A stretch of DNA of 64,000 nucleotides, from positions 1-64,000 of the forward strand of contig NZ_MAHX01000007.1 of assembly GCF_002023715.1 (NCBI RefSeq). Reading direction: 5' to 3'. The stretch's first letter is position 1. Every line of letters starts with the position of its first letter. This DNA comes from Elizabethkingia occulta. Its GTDB lineage: Bacteria; Bacteroidota; Bacteroidia; Flavobacteriales; Weeksellaceae. A program made the position numbers and the translations under genes. Below, one piece after another: positions 17,943-26,744 of the stretch. Under the pieces are notes generated by a model. The model saw nothing but the letters and a program-made list of their open reading frames with translations, searched no databases and was not told where the DNA came from.

Positions 17943-19799
17943 TTACTTTTTTCCTGTTAACCACTGATCCTGCAACTTTTGCTCAGCAGGAGTTGGATTA
18001 GCTTTATATTGTAATTTTTCATTTACAAGTTTATCAATAATCGCTTTTCCTTTAAGATCAATTTTTTCTTTTTTGTCTCCATTTTGTCTTAGGACTGTAA
18101 TGGTAACATCTTCACCTTCTTTAATGCTGGACATGTAGTTGATAAAGTCTCTCATTTTTGAAACATCAATTGTCTTCCCGTTTACGGCTACGAATTCGTC
18201 TGTAGTTTTAAAACCTATAGTTTTTCCAAAAGGAGATACCTCGGCATTAGGTGAGAAAGTAAATGCGTTGTCTTTGTTGTTGTAAGAAGTTGTTCCGTTT
18301 GGATTCTTCGTTAGCCAGAAGACTGGCTTCTCTGTTTTTACAACCTCTATTCCAACTTTATTCAGGTATTTCTCATATGGAGTTGGCTCGTTTCCGGCAA
18401 TATATTTATTGTAGAAGTCTTTTACCTGTGGATAGCCTGTAACAATAACTAATTCATCAATTAATTTATCATCTTTGAATGGTTTGTTTTCTCCAAATCG
18501 CTGGGATAATTTTCTGATCATGTCACGGTAACCCATTTCACCCTTCGATAGCTCTCTTAATTCTATATCAAGGCACATAGTAAGAAGCGTTCCTTTTTCG
18601 TAAACATTTGCATACTGATCTTTATAGGCATCCTGAAGAATATTCTTACTCATTACTGTAAATGGCAAGGTATCTTTATATCTTTTGGAACCTGCAATTT
18701 TTTGGTTTATTCTGGCTAAGAAGTCATTCTTATCGATAAGGCCTTCCTGTATCTGGAACAAATTAGCAAAATATTCGGTACCACCTTCATACATCCATAA
18801 GTGCTGAGACATTTTTGGATCAGCATAATCAAAGTAGTGTATTTCCTCAGAATGTGTTTTTAAAGGATTTACAGTATGGAAAAATTCGTGAGAAACTACA
18901 TCTGTAAGGCTTTTATCAATAGCTTCTTTGGACATTGCTTCCGGAAGAACCACACTTGTGGATTCATGGTGTTCCAATGCTCCGTAACCTTTAATGCTAG
19001 GTCCATCTCCACCAGATAAATACAACATAATAGCATATTTCTTATTAGTGTTCATATCACCTAAGAATTTCTTTTGTGCAACAACCATTTTCTCCAGATT
19101 ATCTTTAAAATCTGCAGCTTTGTATTTGCCGGTAGGAGAGTATACCCCCAGAACCAGATCCATACCACCTGCGTTGAAGCTTGTGTAATTAGGTTTTGTA
19201 TACATTAATGGCGAATCCGTTACTTTAGCATAGTTTGCCAGAACATAAGTATCCGTAACATCAGATTTATCCTGATCCACTAAAGCTGTAGTACCATAGA
19301 AATCTGCTGGTTTTTGTACCACCAGTCTATAAGGTACATCCTGCATTTTATCTATATAGCCGATGAAACCATGAGTATTGATTAAATGTACTTTGTTCTC
19401 TTCAATATCCGTTCCTGAAGGTGAAAATACAGCTTTGTGTTTCGAAGTATCCGTTTCTTCGTCGAAGCTGTCATTAACCAGATAAGTAACTTTAGTCAGA
19501 TCGCTTGCGTTTTTCAGGCTATAAGTATTGTCATCAACCTTTGTGTAAGGTAATTCTCTTCCTTTATTGTCGTAAAACTTAATGCCTTCTATAAATCTTC
19601 CATAATCGTCTACAGAATAAGTTCCGGGAACTGTTTTAGGAAAATGAAATTTTACATCAGATGATTTCATTTTCGGGAACTCTATTGTTACGGCTACTTT
19701 GTCATCTTTTATATTAACAAGGTCGATGTTGGTTTTAATAGTCTGAGCGCTGACCATAGTAACAGCTAAAGCTCCTATCAAAGTTGTGATTTTATTCAT
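17943..19799 (-). CDS. M61 family (glycyl aminopeptidase-like) metallopeptidase
   Basis: A 618 aa secreted zinc peptidase. A signal peptide (cleavage near VSAQ) is followed by the M61 N-terminal beta domain, then the catalytic domain with VVSHEFFHTVNPLK (HExxH at about 304-308) and the third ligand Glu in MYEGGTEYFANL. A C-terminal PDZ domain (GKTIGFKTTDEFVAVNGKTI, about 525-580) follows. Family members remove N-terminal Gly or Ala from peptides; here the substrate is a guess. It has its own terminator, and the terminator of the TPR gene lies between it and that neighbour, so it is monocistronic. Confidence 0.9.
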   Translation of the reverse strand: MNKITTLIGALAVTMVSAQTIKTNIDLVNIKDDKVAVTIEFPKMKSSDVKFHFPKTVPGTYSVDDYGRFIEGIKFYDNKGRELPYTKVDDNTYSLKNASDLTKVTYLVNDSFDEETDTSKHKAVFSPSGTDIEENKVHLINTHGFIGYIDKMQDVPYRLVVQKPADFYGTTALVDQDKSDVTDTYVLANYAKVTDSPLMYTKPNYTSFNAGGMDLVLGVYSPTGKYKAADFKDNLEKMVVAQKKFLGDMNTNKKYAIMLYLSGGDGPSIKGYGALEHHESTSVVLPEAMSKEAIDKSLTDVVSHEFFHTVNPLKTHSEEIHYFDYADPKMSQHLWMYEGGTEYFANLFQIQEGLIDKNDFLARINQKIAGSKRYKDTLPFTVMSKNILQDAYKDQYANVYEKGTLLTMCLDIELRELSKGEMGYRDMIRKLSQRFGENKPFKDDKLIDELVIVTGYPQVKDFYNKYIAGNEPTPYEKYLNKVGIEVVKTEKPVFWLTKNPNGTTSYNNKDNAFTFSPNAEVSPFGKTIGFKTTDEFVAVNGKTIDVSKMRDFINYMSSIKEGEDVTITVLRQNGDKKEKIDLKGKAIIDKLVNEKLQYKANPTPAEQKLQDQWLTGKK

Positions 19800-19881
19800 T
19801 GATATTGAATTTACCTAATAAGTTGTTCAACTATAATTATTTGTTACAAATGAGATGAAAAAACTGTGGGTATTATATAAA

Positions 19882-19912
19882 AAAATCCCCAGCTTTTTAA
19901 ACTGAGGATTTT
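19882..19912 (-). terminator. Terminator of the TPR protein gene
   Basis: AAAATCCTCAG / CTGGGGATTTT on the minus strand, followed by a T tract. Confidence 0.8.
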
Positions 19913-19945
19913 GAAAACTTTTATCAAATGTGTTTATAACGTTTC

Positions 19946-20452
19946 CTATTGATTGATACTTTTACTTAGTTTTTTAGCATCTTCATTGTTAGGATCGTAT
20001 TCTAAAGCTTTTGCAATATGCTTTTTTGCTTCTTCTTTATTCGTTTCATACAAGGCGAAAGCAACATACATATGGGCATAAGCCAGATTTTGTTTGTTAG
20101 CTTCAACTTCTTCAGGTTTTACCGTAGCGATAAATTTCTCAAAAGAAGCCTGAGCATTTGCTTTGTCTTTCAGAGATTGGTAGACATAACCCTGTCCATA
20201 GTAAGCTGGTGCCCAATCCGGGATAGATGCACTAACTTTTTTCCAGGTTGCAAGAGCATTGTTCCAGTCTTGTTTATCCTGGTAAGCTATTGCCTCTTTT
20301 ACCAATGCATTGTTGTCTTGTTGTTTTACCTGGTCAGTGGGTTGTGATTGTTTGGTGCTGTCTGTTGTTTGTGCGTAAGCCACATTTACAGATCCTAATA
20401 ATAACATTCCGATTACTACTTGCTTTACACTTTTCATTTTGTTCTTGTTCAT
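19946..20452 (-). CDS. Secreted TPR-repeat protein
   Basis: A 168 aa protein of unknown role. The signal peptide ends near VAYAQ. A Gln/Thr-rich linker follows, then about three tetratricopeptide repeats (NALATWKKVSASIPDWAPAY, KANAQASFEKFIATVKPEE, YETNKEEAKKHIAKALEYDP). Such small periplasmic TPR proteins usually act as binding partners in larger assemblies. No operon partner: upstream is a divergent TetR gene and downstream a terminator. Confidence 0.75.
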   Translation of the reverse strand: MNKNKMKSVKQVVIGMLLLGSVNVAYAQTTDSTKQSQPTDQVKQQDNNALVKEAIAYQDKQDWNNALATWKKVSASIPDWAPAYYGQGYVYQSLKDKANAQASFEKFIATVKPEEVEANKQNLAYAHMYVAFALYETNKEEAKKHIAKALEYDPNNEDAKKLSKSINQ

Positions 20453-20885
20453 TTTTCTGGTTTTAGTAATTAATATTTATTGTGATTAAAGTGCTGCAAT
20501 TATGATTCCGTGTGCCAGAAAACTTTTTGAAACATTAATCTTTTTGTCTAAATATTAACAGTATAAGACAGCTTTTTATGAAAACTTAAGATTGGCTTAA
20601 AGAGAAAGAGTTGTGTTTTTTATGTGAAATTTCATTTTATCCCGAACATAAAAATGAAATAATAACAATATTATGGAATGAAAATAACCTGTTGTTTCTT
20701 TTGAAAACGATAGAAATCAATTCATTTTCATATCAAGTGTAGAAATAAAATATTTTTTTGTTGTCAAAAATGCCGTTAAATAGTGTGTTTATTATTATTT
20801 AATAATTGATAATGCATTATTTTATGCAAAGAATAGAACAAACAGACTTGTCTGTTTGTTTTTTTGTTATTTTTGCGATATTACC
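20453..20885. other. Divergent intergenic region
   Basis: About 430 bp between the TPR gene (minus) and a TetR gene (plus). It is AT-rich. It holds the operator and promoter of the TetR gene at its right end (20837-20875) and should hold the TPR gene promoter at its left end. No gene is seen. Confidence 0.6.
20837..20875 (+). promoter_or_regulatory. TetR operator and promoter
   Basis: AACAAACAGAC TT GTCTGTTTGTT (20837-20860) is a perfect 24-bp palindrome. Its centre supplies the TTG of a Bacteroidetes -33 element (20848-20850), and TATTTTTG (20868-20875) fits the -7 consensus TAnnTTTG at 17-bp spacing, ten bases before the start codon. A bound repressor would cover the -33 region. The same core, ACAGAC nn GTCTGT, precedes the second TetR gene at 49904-49917. 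Confidence 0.75.
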
Positions 20886-21419
20886 ATGGGCAATTCTCCA
20901 CGTGAAAGAATATTAAATACGGCCAGTATCTTGTTTCATACACAAGGTTATAATAACACGGGCATAAATCAGATTATTGCAGATTCGGGAGTTTCCAAAG
21001 CTAGTTTTTATGATCATTTCAGATCTAAAGACGATTTATGTCTGGAATTTCTGAATAAAAGATATGAGTACTGGTCTTCACAATGGGAAACATTTATTTC
21101 TAAGGCCTCCGGCCGCAAAGAAAAAATACTCATGTCATTTGATTTCCTTATATATATGAATGAGAAAGAGAATTTCAGAGGCTGTAGTTTTCTAAACATA
21201 TCTTCTGAAATCCCTGATGATAAAATCCAGATTCACAAAACAATCCGCCAGCACAAAAACGAATTAAGAAACTTTTTCATAAGAGAAATCCCTGATGAGA
21301 TTTTATCAGCGCATATTTACATGCTTTTTGAAAGCTCAATAGTTATGGGTAGACTTTATGGAAATAATGAGTTAACCATAAAATCTAAAATTATAGTAAA
21401 CGGCCTGCTGAAAGATTAA
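20886..21419 (+). CDS. TetR/AcrR-family regulator (copy 1)
   Basis: A 177 aa repressor. The N-terminal HTH reads SPRERILNTASILFHTQGYN, then GINQIIADSGVSKASFYDHF and RSKDDL, all classic TetR. The ATG at 20886 (MGNSPRE) matches the start of its paralogue at 49337-49861 (MNSPRE) and follows the promoter by ten bases; an upstream ATG would begin inside the operator. The ligand domain shares [14 protein letters not shown] with the paralogue. It is probably autoregulated through the palindrome. The gene 132 bp downstream, a lipoprotein, may be in its regulon. Confidence 0.88.
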   Translation: MGNSPRERILNTASILFHTQGYNNTGINQIIADSGVSKASFYDHFRSKDDLCLEFLNKRYEYWSSQWETFISKASGRKEKILMSFDFLIYMNEKENFRGCSFLNISSEIPDDKIQIHKTIRQHKNELRNFFIREIPDEILSAHIYMLFESSIVMGRLYGNNELTIKSKIIVNGLLKD

Positions 21420-21453
21420 TTAGCCTAAATCCCAACCACATCACATTTATAAA

Positions 21454-21479
21454 TTGTCTGTATTATTTAGTACAGACAA
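21454..21479 (+). other. Hairpin after the TetR gene made of operator-like half-sites
   Basis: TTGTCTGTA and TACAGACAA are 9-bp arms around eight bases. They contain the same GTCTGT/ACAGAC half-sites as the upstream operator but in reversed order. There is no T tract, so terminator function is doubtful. It could be a second regulator site controlling the lipoprotein gene. Confidence 0.4.
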
Positions 21480-21550
21480 GAAAACTGTTGTCATTCCCAA
21501 AATAAGGGATGGCTTAAAAACAATAATTATAACCTATTAAATAATAAACT

Positions 21551-23299
21551 ATGAAAGAAGAACTATTCCCGAAAAAAAAATGTAATGATTATCTCTTGCC
21601 TAATCTTGCAAAAGCTATGGTTTTGTCTGTCGGACTGAGTCTTATTTTTTCTGTGGTATCGTGCCGGAGTGCAGAGACAGAACATGTTACCGGAACAGCT
21701 GAAGTGAAAATAAACTTTAAAGGCAGCAACTATGACGGTATTGCTGAATTAGGTACGCAGGCCTCGACAGGCGGAAGTTTACAATACCAGAACCTTAATC
21801 AGCATCAGGAAATAAAGATGGATAATGACTTCATTGTTGTTGCAGATCTTATTCCGCAAAAAGCAACTTCAGAATTGCAGACTGTGGCAAATAATACTAA
21901 AAATCTTATGGCTGCGACCGAACCTGGCTTGCTGCCTAACGATATTTGCTATAAGCTTTTAGTTTATGATAATAATGGTAATTATGTTGCTGAAAGGGAT
22001 TATATCCGTGGTAAGGAGAGTGATACAGCAATTACGCCTGCTCTTATGCTGGACGGGGGACAGACTTATACTTTTGTATCTTATTGTGTAAATACAACAA
22101 CTATAGCTTCTCTTCCTGCTGTTGTTAATAAAAATACACTGGCAGGCGCTGTATTGAGTGATATGGCGGGTACCACAGATTTAATGTATTTTAAATCTTC
22201 CCCTATAACATTACAGGGGGGAGCTAATAATTATCTGGATATTGTGCTAAAACATATGTTTAGTCAGATTACAACGACATTGGATGTTTCTCAGACCGGA
22301 TATAAGATTCATACCATAGATGCCAATATTGCTCCACATTATAACAAAGCAAGTGTTCAGCTAGCAGATGGAGTTATTAGCAGAAGTAGTTTAGGAAGTA
22401 CGCCGATCCAGTTTAGTTTACCTACGGGGAATAATATTGATCTTTACCCAAATTCTGTTAGTAACATTAATGTTGTGAATAATGATACGAATAATACTAC
22501 TGTTTTTAATATTCCATCTGTTCGTTTGGGAATAGGCGCTTCCCCTTCTCAGGGAGCTAGTATTGTTAATAAAAATATCAAAATAGAAAATCTGAAAGTA
22601 ACACCGGGAGTTAAATATAAACTGAATATTAGTTTGGTGCCTGTAGATACTTACCTTACTTATATGGGAGTAGCTGCCGCACGAGTCAATGGCCAGATAT
22701 GGATGCGCTACAATATGGGAGTTACCAATATGGATCCGACAGCTAACAGCCCGGATCAGAACCCGCAGGTTGCGGCATTGTATGGAGGATACTATTTCTG
22801 GGGGCTGAAAGATCCATATAGTGCAACAAATAATACACAAAAAAGTGGTCCTGCAGGCGCTTGGAATAACGGAACAAATTATGCACCTGTGAAAAACCAG
22901 ACTTATGATCCTTGCCCTTCTGGCTTTAGAGTTCCAACAACAAATGAATGGCTTAAGCTAATAGAGTATACAACTTCTGAAAATATCGGAAAATGGGATG
23001 CTACTCCTGTAGACTTCGGCGGTTCATTTGGTGCAGGAAAGGTTCTGAGAAGTAAAAAAAATACCAATGTACAGATAACGCTTCCTATTGCCGGAACATT
23101 TCACGCCGCTGCCCATGTGGATTACCGGGGATATGTAGGAAATTACTGGACAAGCACAGAAAGCAGTAATGTTCAGCTTATCAGATTTTCAGCTGAAAAT
23201 CCGGTTCCGGCAACCACTGCTATTGTAACGAGTATAAGTACAACTGATAAATCTTTTAACCAATACTCTCTACGATGTATTGCTGATACGCCTAACTAG
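21551..23299 (+). CDS. Fimbrillin-like lipoprotein with C-terminal FISUMP domain (copy 3)
   Basis: A 582 aa predicted surface lipoprotein. The signal is unusually long, with a lysine-rich start and a lipobox ending FSVVSC. After the Cys comes RSAETEH, and then TAEVKINFKG, which matches QTTVKINLLG of the copy at 6746. Fimbrillin-type strands (YLDIVLKHMFSQITTTLDVS) fill the middle. The C-terminus has the full FISUMP pattern: YDPCPSGFRVPTTNEW, GNYWTSTE and a final SLRCI. Unlike the other copies it has no peptide gene before it and follows a TetR gene, so its control may differ. Confidence 0.82.
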   Translation: MKEELFPKKKCNDYLLPNLAKAMVLSVGLSLIFSVVSCRSAETEHVTGTAEVKINFKGSNYDGIAELGTQASTGGSLQYQNLNQHQEIKMDNDFIVVADLIPQKATSELQTVANNTKNLMAATEPGLLPNDICYKLLVYDNNGNYVAERDYIRGKESDTAITPALMLDGGQTYTFVSYCVNTTTIASLPAVVNKNTLAGAVLSDMAGTTDLMYFKSSPITLQGGANNYLDIVLKHMFSQITTTLDVSQTGYKIHTIDANIAPHYNKASVQLADGVISRSSLGSTPIQFSLPTGNNIDLYPNSVSNINVVNNDTNNTTVFNIPSVRLGIGASPSQGASIVNKNIKIENLKVTPGVKYKLNISLVPVDTYLTYMGVAAARVNGQIWMRYNMGVTNMDPTANSPDQNPQVAALYGGYYFWGLKDPYSATNNTQKSGPAGAWNNGTNYAPVKNQTYDPCPSGFRVPTTNEWLKLIEYTTSENIGKWDATPVDFGGSFGAGKVLRSKKNTNVQITLPIAGTFHAAAHVDYRGYVGNYWTSTESSNVQLIRFSAENPVPATTAIVTSISTTDKSFNQYSLRCIADTPN

Positions 23300-23321
23300 A
23301 TATTGATTTGGCATAACAGAA

Positions 23322-23352
23322 AAAACCTACTATCACTAGTAGGTTTTCTTTT
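23322..23352. terminator. Bidirectional terminator between lipoprotein and tRNA genes
   Basis: AACCTACTA / TAGTAGGTT with a TCAC loop and T-rich flanks on both strands. It can end the lipoprotein transcript (plus) and the tRNA transcript (minus). Confidence 0.8.
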
Positions 23353-23358
23353 TATTTG

Positions 23359-23446
23359 CAGAGAGGAAGGGATTCGAACCCTCGATACCCTTTTGGAGTA
23401 TACACACTTTCCAGGCGTGCGCCTTCGACCACTCGGCCACCTCTCT
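23359..23446 (-). tRNA. tRNA-Ser (anticodon GGA)
   Basis: An 88-nt class II tRNA on the minus strand. The acceptor stem AGAGAGG pairs fully with CCTCTCT; the anticodon loop is CTGGAAA (anticodon GGA). A long variable arm (TACTCC / GGGTA) and the T arm GAGGGTTCGAATCCCTT are present. The discriminator base is G, as usual for serine. The CCA end is not encoded. Confidence 0.95.
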
Positions 23447-23489
23447 AATTGCGGTTGCAAAAATATAACTTATGTTTGGTTTTCACAAA

Positions 23490-24515
23490 TTAATTTGACA
23501 TTTCTCCTCTTAAATTTTTCTGGAACAATGTACCGAAGCTCTCTGTATAATGAGGGTTTTCGATAAGGTGCATGGCTTTGGTAAGAGCACTTTCCGCAGT
23601 AAGGTCACCACCGCTGATAGCACCAATGCGTTTGAAAATGTTACTGTTATCATACTTTCCGATGGAGATTTCTCCGGAAATACACTGAGAAATAATCACG
23701 ATTTCCGTTCCATTTTCTCTTATATTAAAGAGGATATTTTCGATATTTTTATCTGAAAAAAATGTTCCGGATCCAAATACACGAAGGATCAATACCTTTA
23801 TTTCTGAAGCTTTAATAAAGCTTTCCAGTTCATTCAGATTCATTCCCGGGAATATCCATATCAGAAATACCTTCTTGGAAATATGCAGATCGACATTGAA
23901 TTCCTCATCTTTAGGAGCCCGATATAAGATATTACGGTCAGCTTCCAGATTTACACCAGATTGCCCCAATATAGGATAATTAGGAGTTTTAAAGGCATCA
24001 AAATTCTCTGCGCTGGCTTTTATACAACGATTACCTCGTAATAGTTTGTATTCAAAGTATAAAGCGACCTCCTGAATCACTGCCTCATCGCCATCGTAAA
24101 AGCTAGCGTAATATAAGCTGGTCAACAGATTTTCTTTGGCATCTGTTCTTAAATCACCAATAGGAAGCTGAGATCCTGTAAGAATAACCGGCTTGCGAAG
24201 CCCCTTTAGCATAAAGCTAAGAGCTGATGCTGTATAAGCCATTGTATCAGTACCATGAAGTATTAAAAATCCCGAATAATCTTCGTAATTTCCCTCAATA
24301 ATTTTGGCTATGGCGGTCCAGTGCTCAGGACCTACATCAGAAGAATCCAACGGGATCGAGAATTGACTTAATGTAACATCGCAGTCAAGGAGATTAATCT
24401 CCGGAATACGGCTGGCAATTGTTGAGAAATCGAAAGCTTTAAGGCTTCCGCTTTCGTAGTCTTTTTCCATACCAATGGTGCCTCCGGTGTAAATGATGAG
24501 TACTTTGCGCTTCAT
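23490..24515 (-). CDS. ansA: Type I L-asparaginase
   Basis: A 341 aa enzyme that hydrolyses asparagine to aspartate and ammonia. Both catalytic threonine motifs are present: IYTGGTIGM at the N-terminus and ILHGTDTMAYTASAL at about 85. No signal peptide, so cytoplasmic, as for type I enzymes. The C-terminal half includes LRVFGSGTFFSDK, part of the allosteric or dimer region in this class. The length is typical. It is transcribed away from the divergent secreted-protein gene at 24606 and lies downstream of the tRNA on the same strand, apparently as its own unit. Confidence 0.93.
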   Translation of the reverse strand: MKRKVLIIYTGGTIGMEKDYESGSLKAFDFSTIASRIPEINLLDCDVTLSQFSIPLDSSDVGPEHWTAIAKIIEGNYEDYSGFLILHGTDTMAYTASALSFMLKGLRKPVILTGSQLPIGDLRTDAKENLLTSLYYASFYDGDEAVIQEVALYFEYKLLRGNRCIKASAENFDAFKTPNYPILGQSGVNLEADRNILYRAPKDEEFNVDLHISKKVFLIWIFPGMNLNELESFIKASEIKVLILRVFGSGTFFSDKNIENILFNIRENGTEIVIISQCISGEISIGKYDNSNIFKRIGAISGGDLTAESALTKAMHLIENPHYTESFGTLFQKNLRGEMSN

Positions 24516-24605
24516 ATGCCCAAAATTACATTAAATTATCGTTAAATAAGAGTTTTGGATCTGAAAAATGATTTATTTTATTCTATAAACAATTAAAATG
24601 AGCCT

Positions 24606-25766
24606 ATGAAAATTTATTATTTTCTTTTTATGCTGTCCTTTAGTTTATTTTATTCTCAAAGTATCAAAACGATGCGTGTGCAGGATGCTGTAGACGGGAA
24701 ACCGATAATACATGCAAGAATATTAGTAGACAATGAAGTTTTCTATACCAATGATGACGGAAAAGTTCCGATATCTGAAAATGCTTCGAATATAGAAGTC
24801 TATGCAGGGAATTATGAAAAAATCATATTGAAAAATTTCACAACGCTGGTAAAACTAAAACCACGCGTGAGAAATATAAAGGAAGTACAAATTCGAAATT
24901 ATAATAACGTAGCCAGCCTTATTAAATCGGTGTATAAAAAGTATGGAAAACTTTATTATACCAAACCATCTCTTTATAACGCTATTTACAAACAAAAAAA
25001 CACCAGAAACGAAGAAATAAGCATGCTGTTAGTAGCGAATATGGATTTGTGGACACTAGATAATATGTACCATCCGATATATGTACGCCGAAAGGACTTC
25101 GATTCTTTTGTACAGGCAGATCTGCATAAAATCAAATATTATAAATCTATAGAAAATACAACTGCATTTAATGGTTCTAGTTTGGATAGTTCAAAGGACT
25201 TTATCGGAGATATGTTTTTCAACTATACATTATATAAGCTGGATAAATTTGTTCGTCTGAAAGATGTGAAAATTGACGGGAAAATTATAGATGAGGATGG
25301 TGACCTGATTACGATTTCATTCAAATTGTTTTCGCCAAAGTATAAAGTTACCAACACGGGATTTTTTGTTTACAATAAAGCTGATAAAGTGATCACGCAC
25401 TGTGAGATGAATTATGATCAGGGTGATGTGAAACCTTTTAAAACAATTAATGAAGCTGATGAAGAGTACCGCTATATGACAACCAATGGGGAAGTGATCT
25501 TCGATTTCTATAAGCTCAATGATAAATATTTACCATCTTTTGCTCATACATCAGGTGAATATTATATGCTTTACGATGACCAAAAACATACCGGAACTTT
25601 TAATCGTGAGATTACATTCAGTCAGTTTTATAAATTAGACAATAAGGGACTGACTAATAAAATAGATTTTGGAAAAAAACTTTGGAAGAATATACAAACT
25701 GGAGAAGTGAAAGCCATGCCTATTTTGCTTTCAGAAGAAGAGCGAAGCTTTATCGAGTCGAAATAA
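24606..25766 (+). CDS. Secreted protein with N-terminal carboxypeptidase-regulatory-like domain (paralogue A)
   Basis: A 386 aa protein of unknown function with a signal peptide ending near FYSQ. The first 80 residues after it form a beta-sandwich of the carboxypeptidase regulatory type (DAVDGKPIIHARI, FYTNDDGKV). The rest is unassigned, with conserved YTKPSLYNAIYKQKN, FNGSSLDSSKDFI and GTFNREITF. It is paralogous to the gene at 26745; the two match along their whole length, and the last 20 codons are nearly identical. A GLPGLI protein lies between them. Probably periplasmic or at the cell surface. Confidence 0.6.
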   Translation: MKIYYFLFMLSFSLFYSQSIKTMRVQDAVDGKPIIHARILVDNEVFYTNDDGKVPISENASNIEVYAGNYEKIILKNFTTLVKLKPRVRNIKEVQIRNYNNVASLIKSVYKKYGKLYYTKPSLYNAIYKQKNTRNEEISMLLVANMDLWTLDNMYHPIYVRRKDFDSFVQADLHKIKYYKSIENTTAFNGSSLDSSKDFIGDMFFNYTLYKLDKFVRLKDVKIDGKIIDEDGDLITISFKLFSPKYKVTNTGFFVYNKADKVITHCEMNYDQGDVKPFKTINEADEEYRYMTTNGEVIFDFYKLNDKYLPSFAHTSGEYYMLYDDQKHTGTFNREITFSQFYKLDNKGLTNKIDFGKKLWKNIQTGEVKAMPILLSEEERSFIESK

Positions 25767-25898
25767 TTTTAGAATATTATTGTAAATTTATTAACATTTA
25801 GCACCAATATTTTAGGGAAAAATTAAAACTTCACCTATTGTAGAATTATATTTTTAGAAGTTAATTTGTTTCAGCTATTAATCACCAGATTATTGAAT

Positions 25899-26729
25899 AT
25901 GAAAATTAAACTTTTATTCCTTTTTACTTTAGGGAGCCTCCTTTGTCATTCCCAAAATCACCGGTTTATTTATGAAGTTCGGTCTAAAAAAGACAAAAAA
26001 ACAACTGATTTTATCAAAGAAAACTATCATTTGGATGTTGGTAAAGATGAAGTTACTTACTATATCCGCGATTTCTATATAGCCGATTCACTTATCAATA
26101 ACAATATTCCGTTTCCTAAAGATATGGTACTTAATACTTCTGCATTGGTTATACATAAACCAGCAAGTAATATCTATGACGAATATGATCTGCTAGAGAA
26201 TAGTGTGTTTAAACTGAGGTCGGAAGACAATCAAACCTGGAAATTATCTGATGATAAAAAAGTAATTAAAAACCTGACATTGCAAAAAGCAACAACTACA
26301 TGGGGTGGTCGAAACTGGACGGCTTGGTTTTCTACAGATCTACCTTTTCAGGAAGGTCCATATAGGTTTCATGGACTGCCTGGGTTAATTGTAGAATTAT
26401 ATGACGAGCAGAATGATTACCATTTTAATTTGGTCAGATCAGAAAATTTAAAACTGACAAGTAAAAATCAGTTTTTAGAAGTGACTAAGCAAATGGGAGT
26501 ACTGGTTGATTGGGATAAATATAAGAAAGCGAAATTAGCATACTATGAATCACCTGTAAGTTTTATAAAAAATGCTGCAGGAACAGTAAATTCAAGCGAT
26601 GGTGTATTTCTGAATGACGGAACTAAAGTAACTTCTTCAAACATAAGAGAGGTAAATGAGCGTCTGAAAAATAATATCAAAAAAGATAATAATCCTGTTG
26701 ATCTTACCAGAGTAATATCATATCCCTAA
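25899..26729 (+). CDS. GLPGLI-family secreted protein
   Basis: A 276 aa protein of the GLPGLI family (TIGR01200), named for the motif seen here in PYRFHGLPGLIVELYD. A signal peptide ends near CHSQ. The N-terminal FIYEVRSKKDKKTTDF and the Trp-rich block TWGGRNWTAWFSTDLPF are typical. ATG 25899 was chosen over an upstream TTG because it gives a standard signal peptide. It lies 15 bp before paralogue B and is probably one unit with it. Function unknown; family members are exported and often sit near TonB or carboxypeptidase-regulatory genes in Bacteroidetes. Confidence 0.85.
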   Translation: MKIKLLFLFTLGSLLCHSQNHRFIYEVRSKKDKKTTDFIKENYHLDVGKDEVTYYIRDFYIADSLINNNIPFPKDMVLNTSALVIHKPASNIYDEYDLLENSVFKLRSEDNQTWKLSDDKKVIKNLTLQKATTTWGGRNWTAWFSTDLPFQEGPYRFHGLPGLIVELYDEQNDYHFNLVRSENLKLTSKNQFLEVTKQMGVLVDWDKYKKAKLAYYESPVSFIKNAAGTVNSSDGVFLNDGTKVTSSNIREVNERLKNNIKKDNNPVDLTRVISYP

Positions 26730-26744
26730 ATCAGTACATAATAT

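Noticed and set aside
23303-23566. 87-codon plus-strand frame after lipoprotein copy 3
   Set aside because: It runs through the terminator and across the tRNA-Ser gene; the EGIRTLDTLLEY part is simply translated tRNA sequence.
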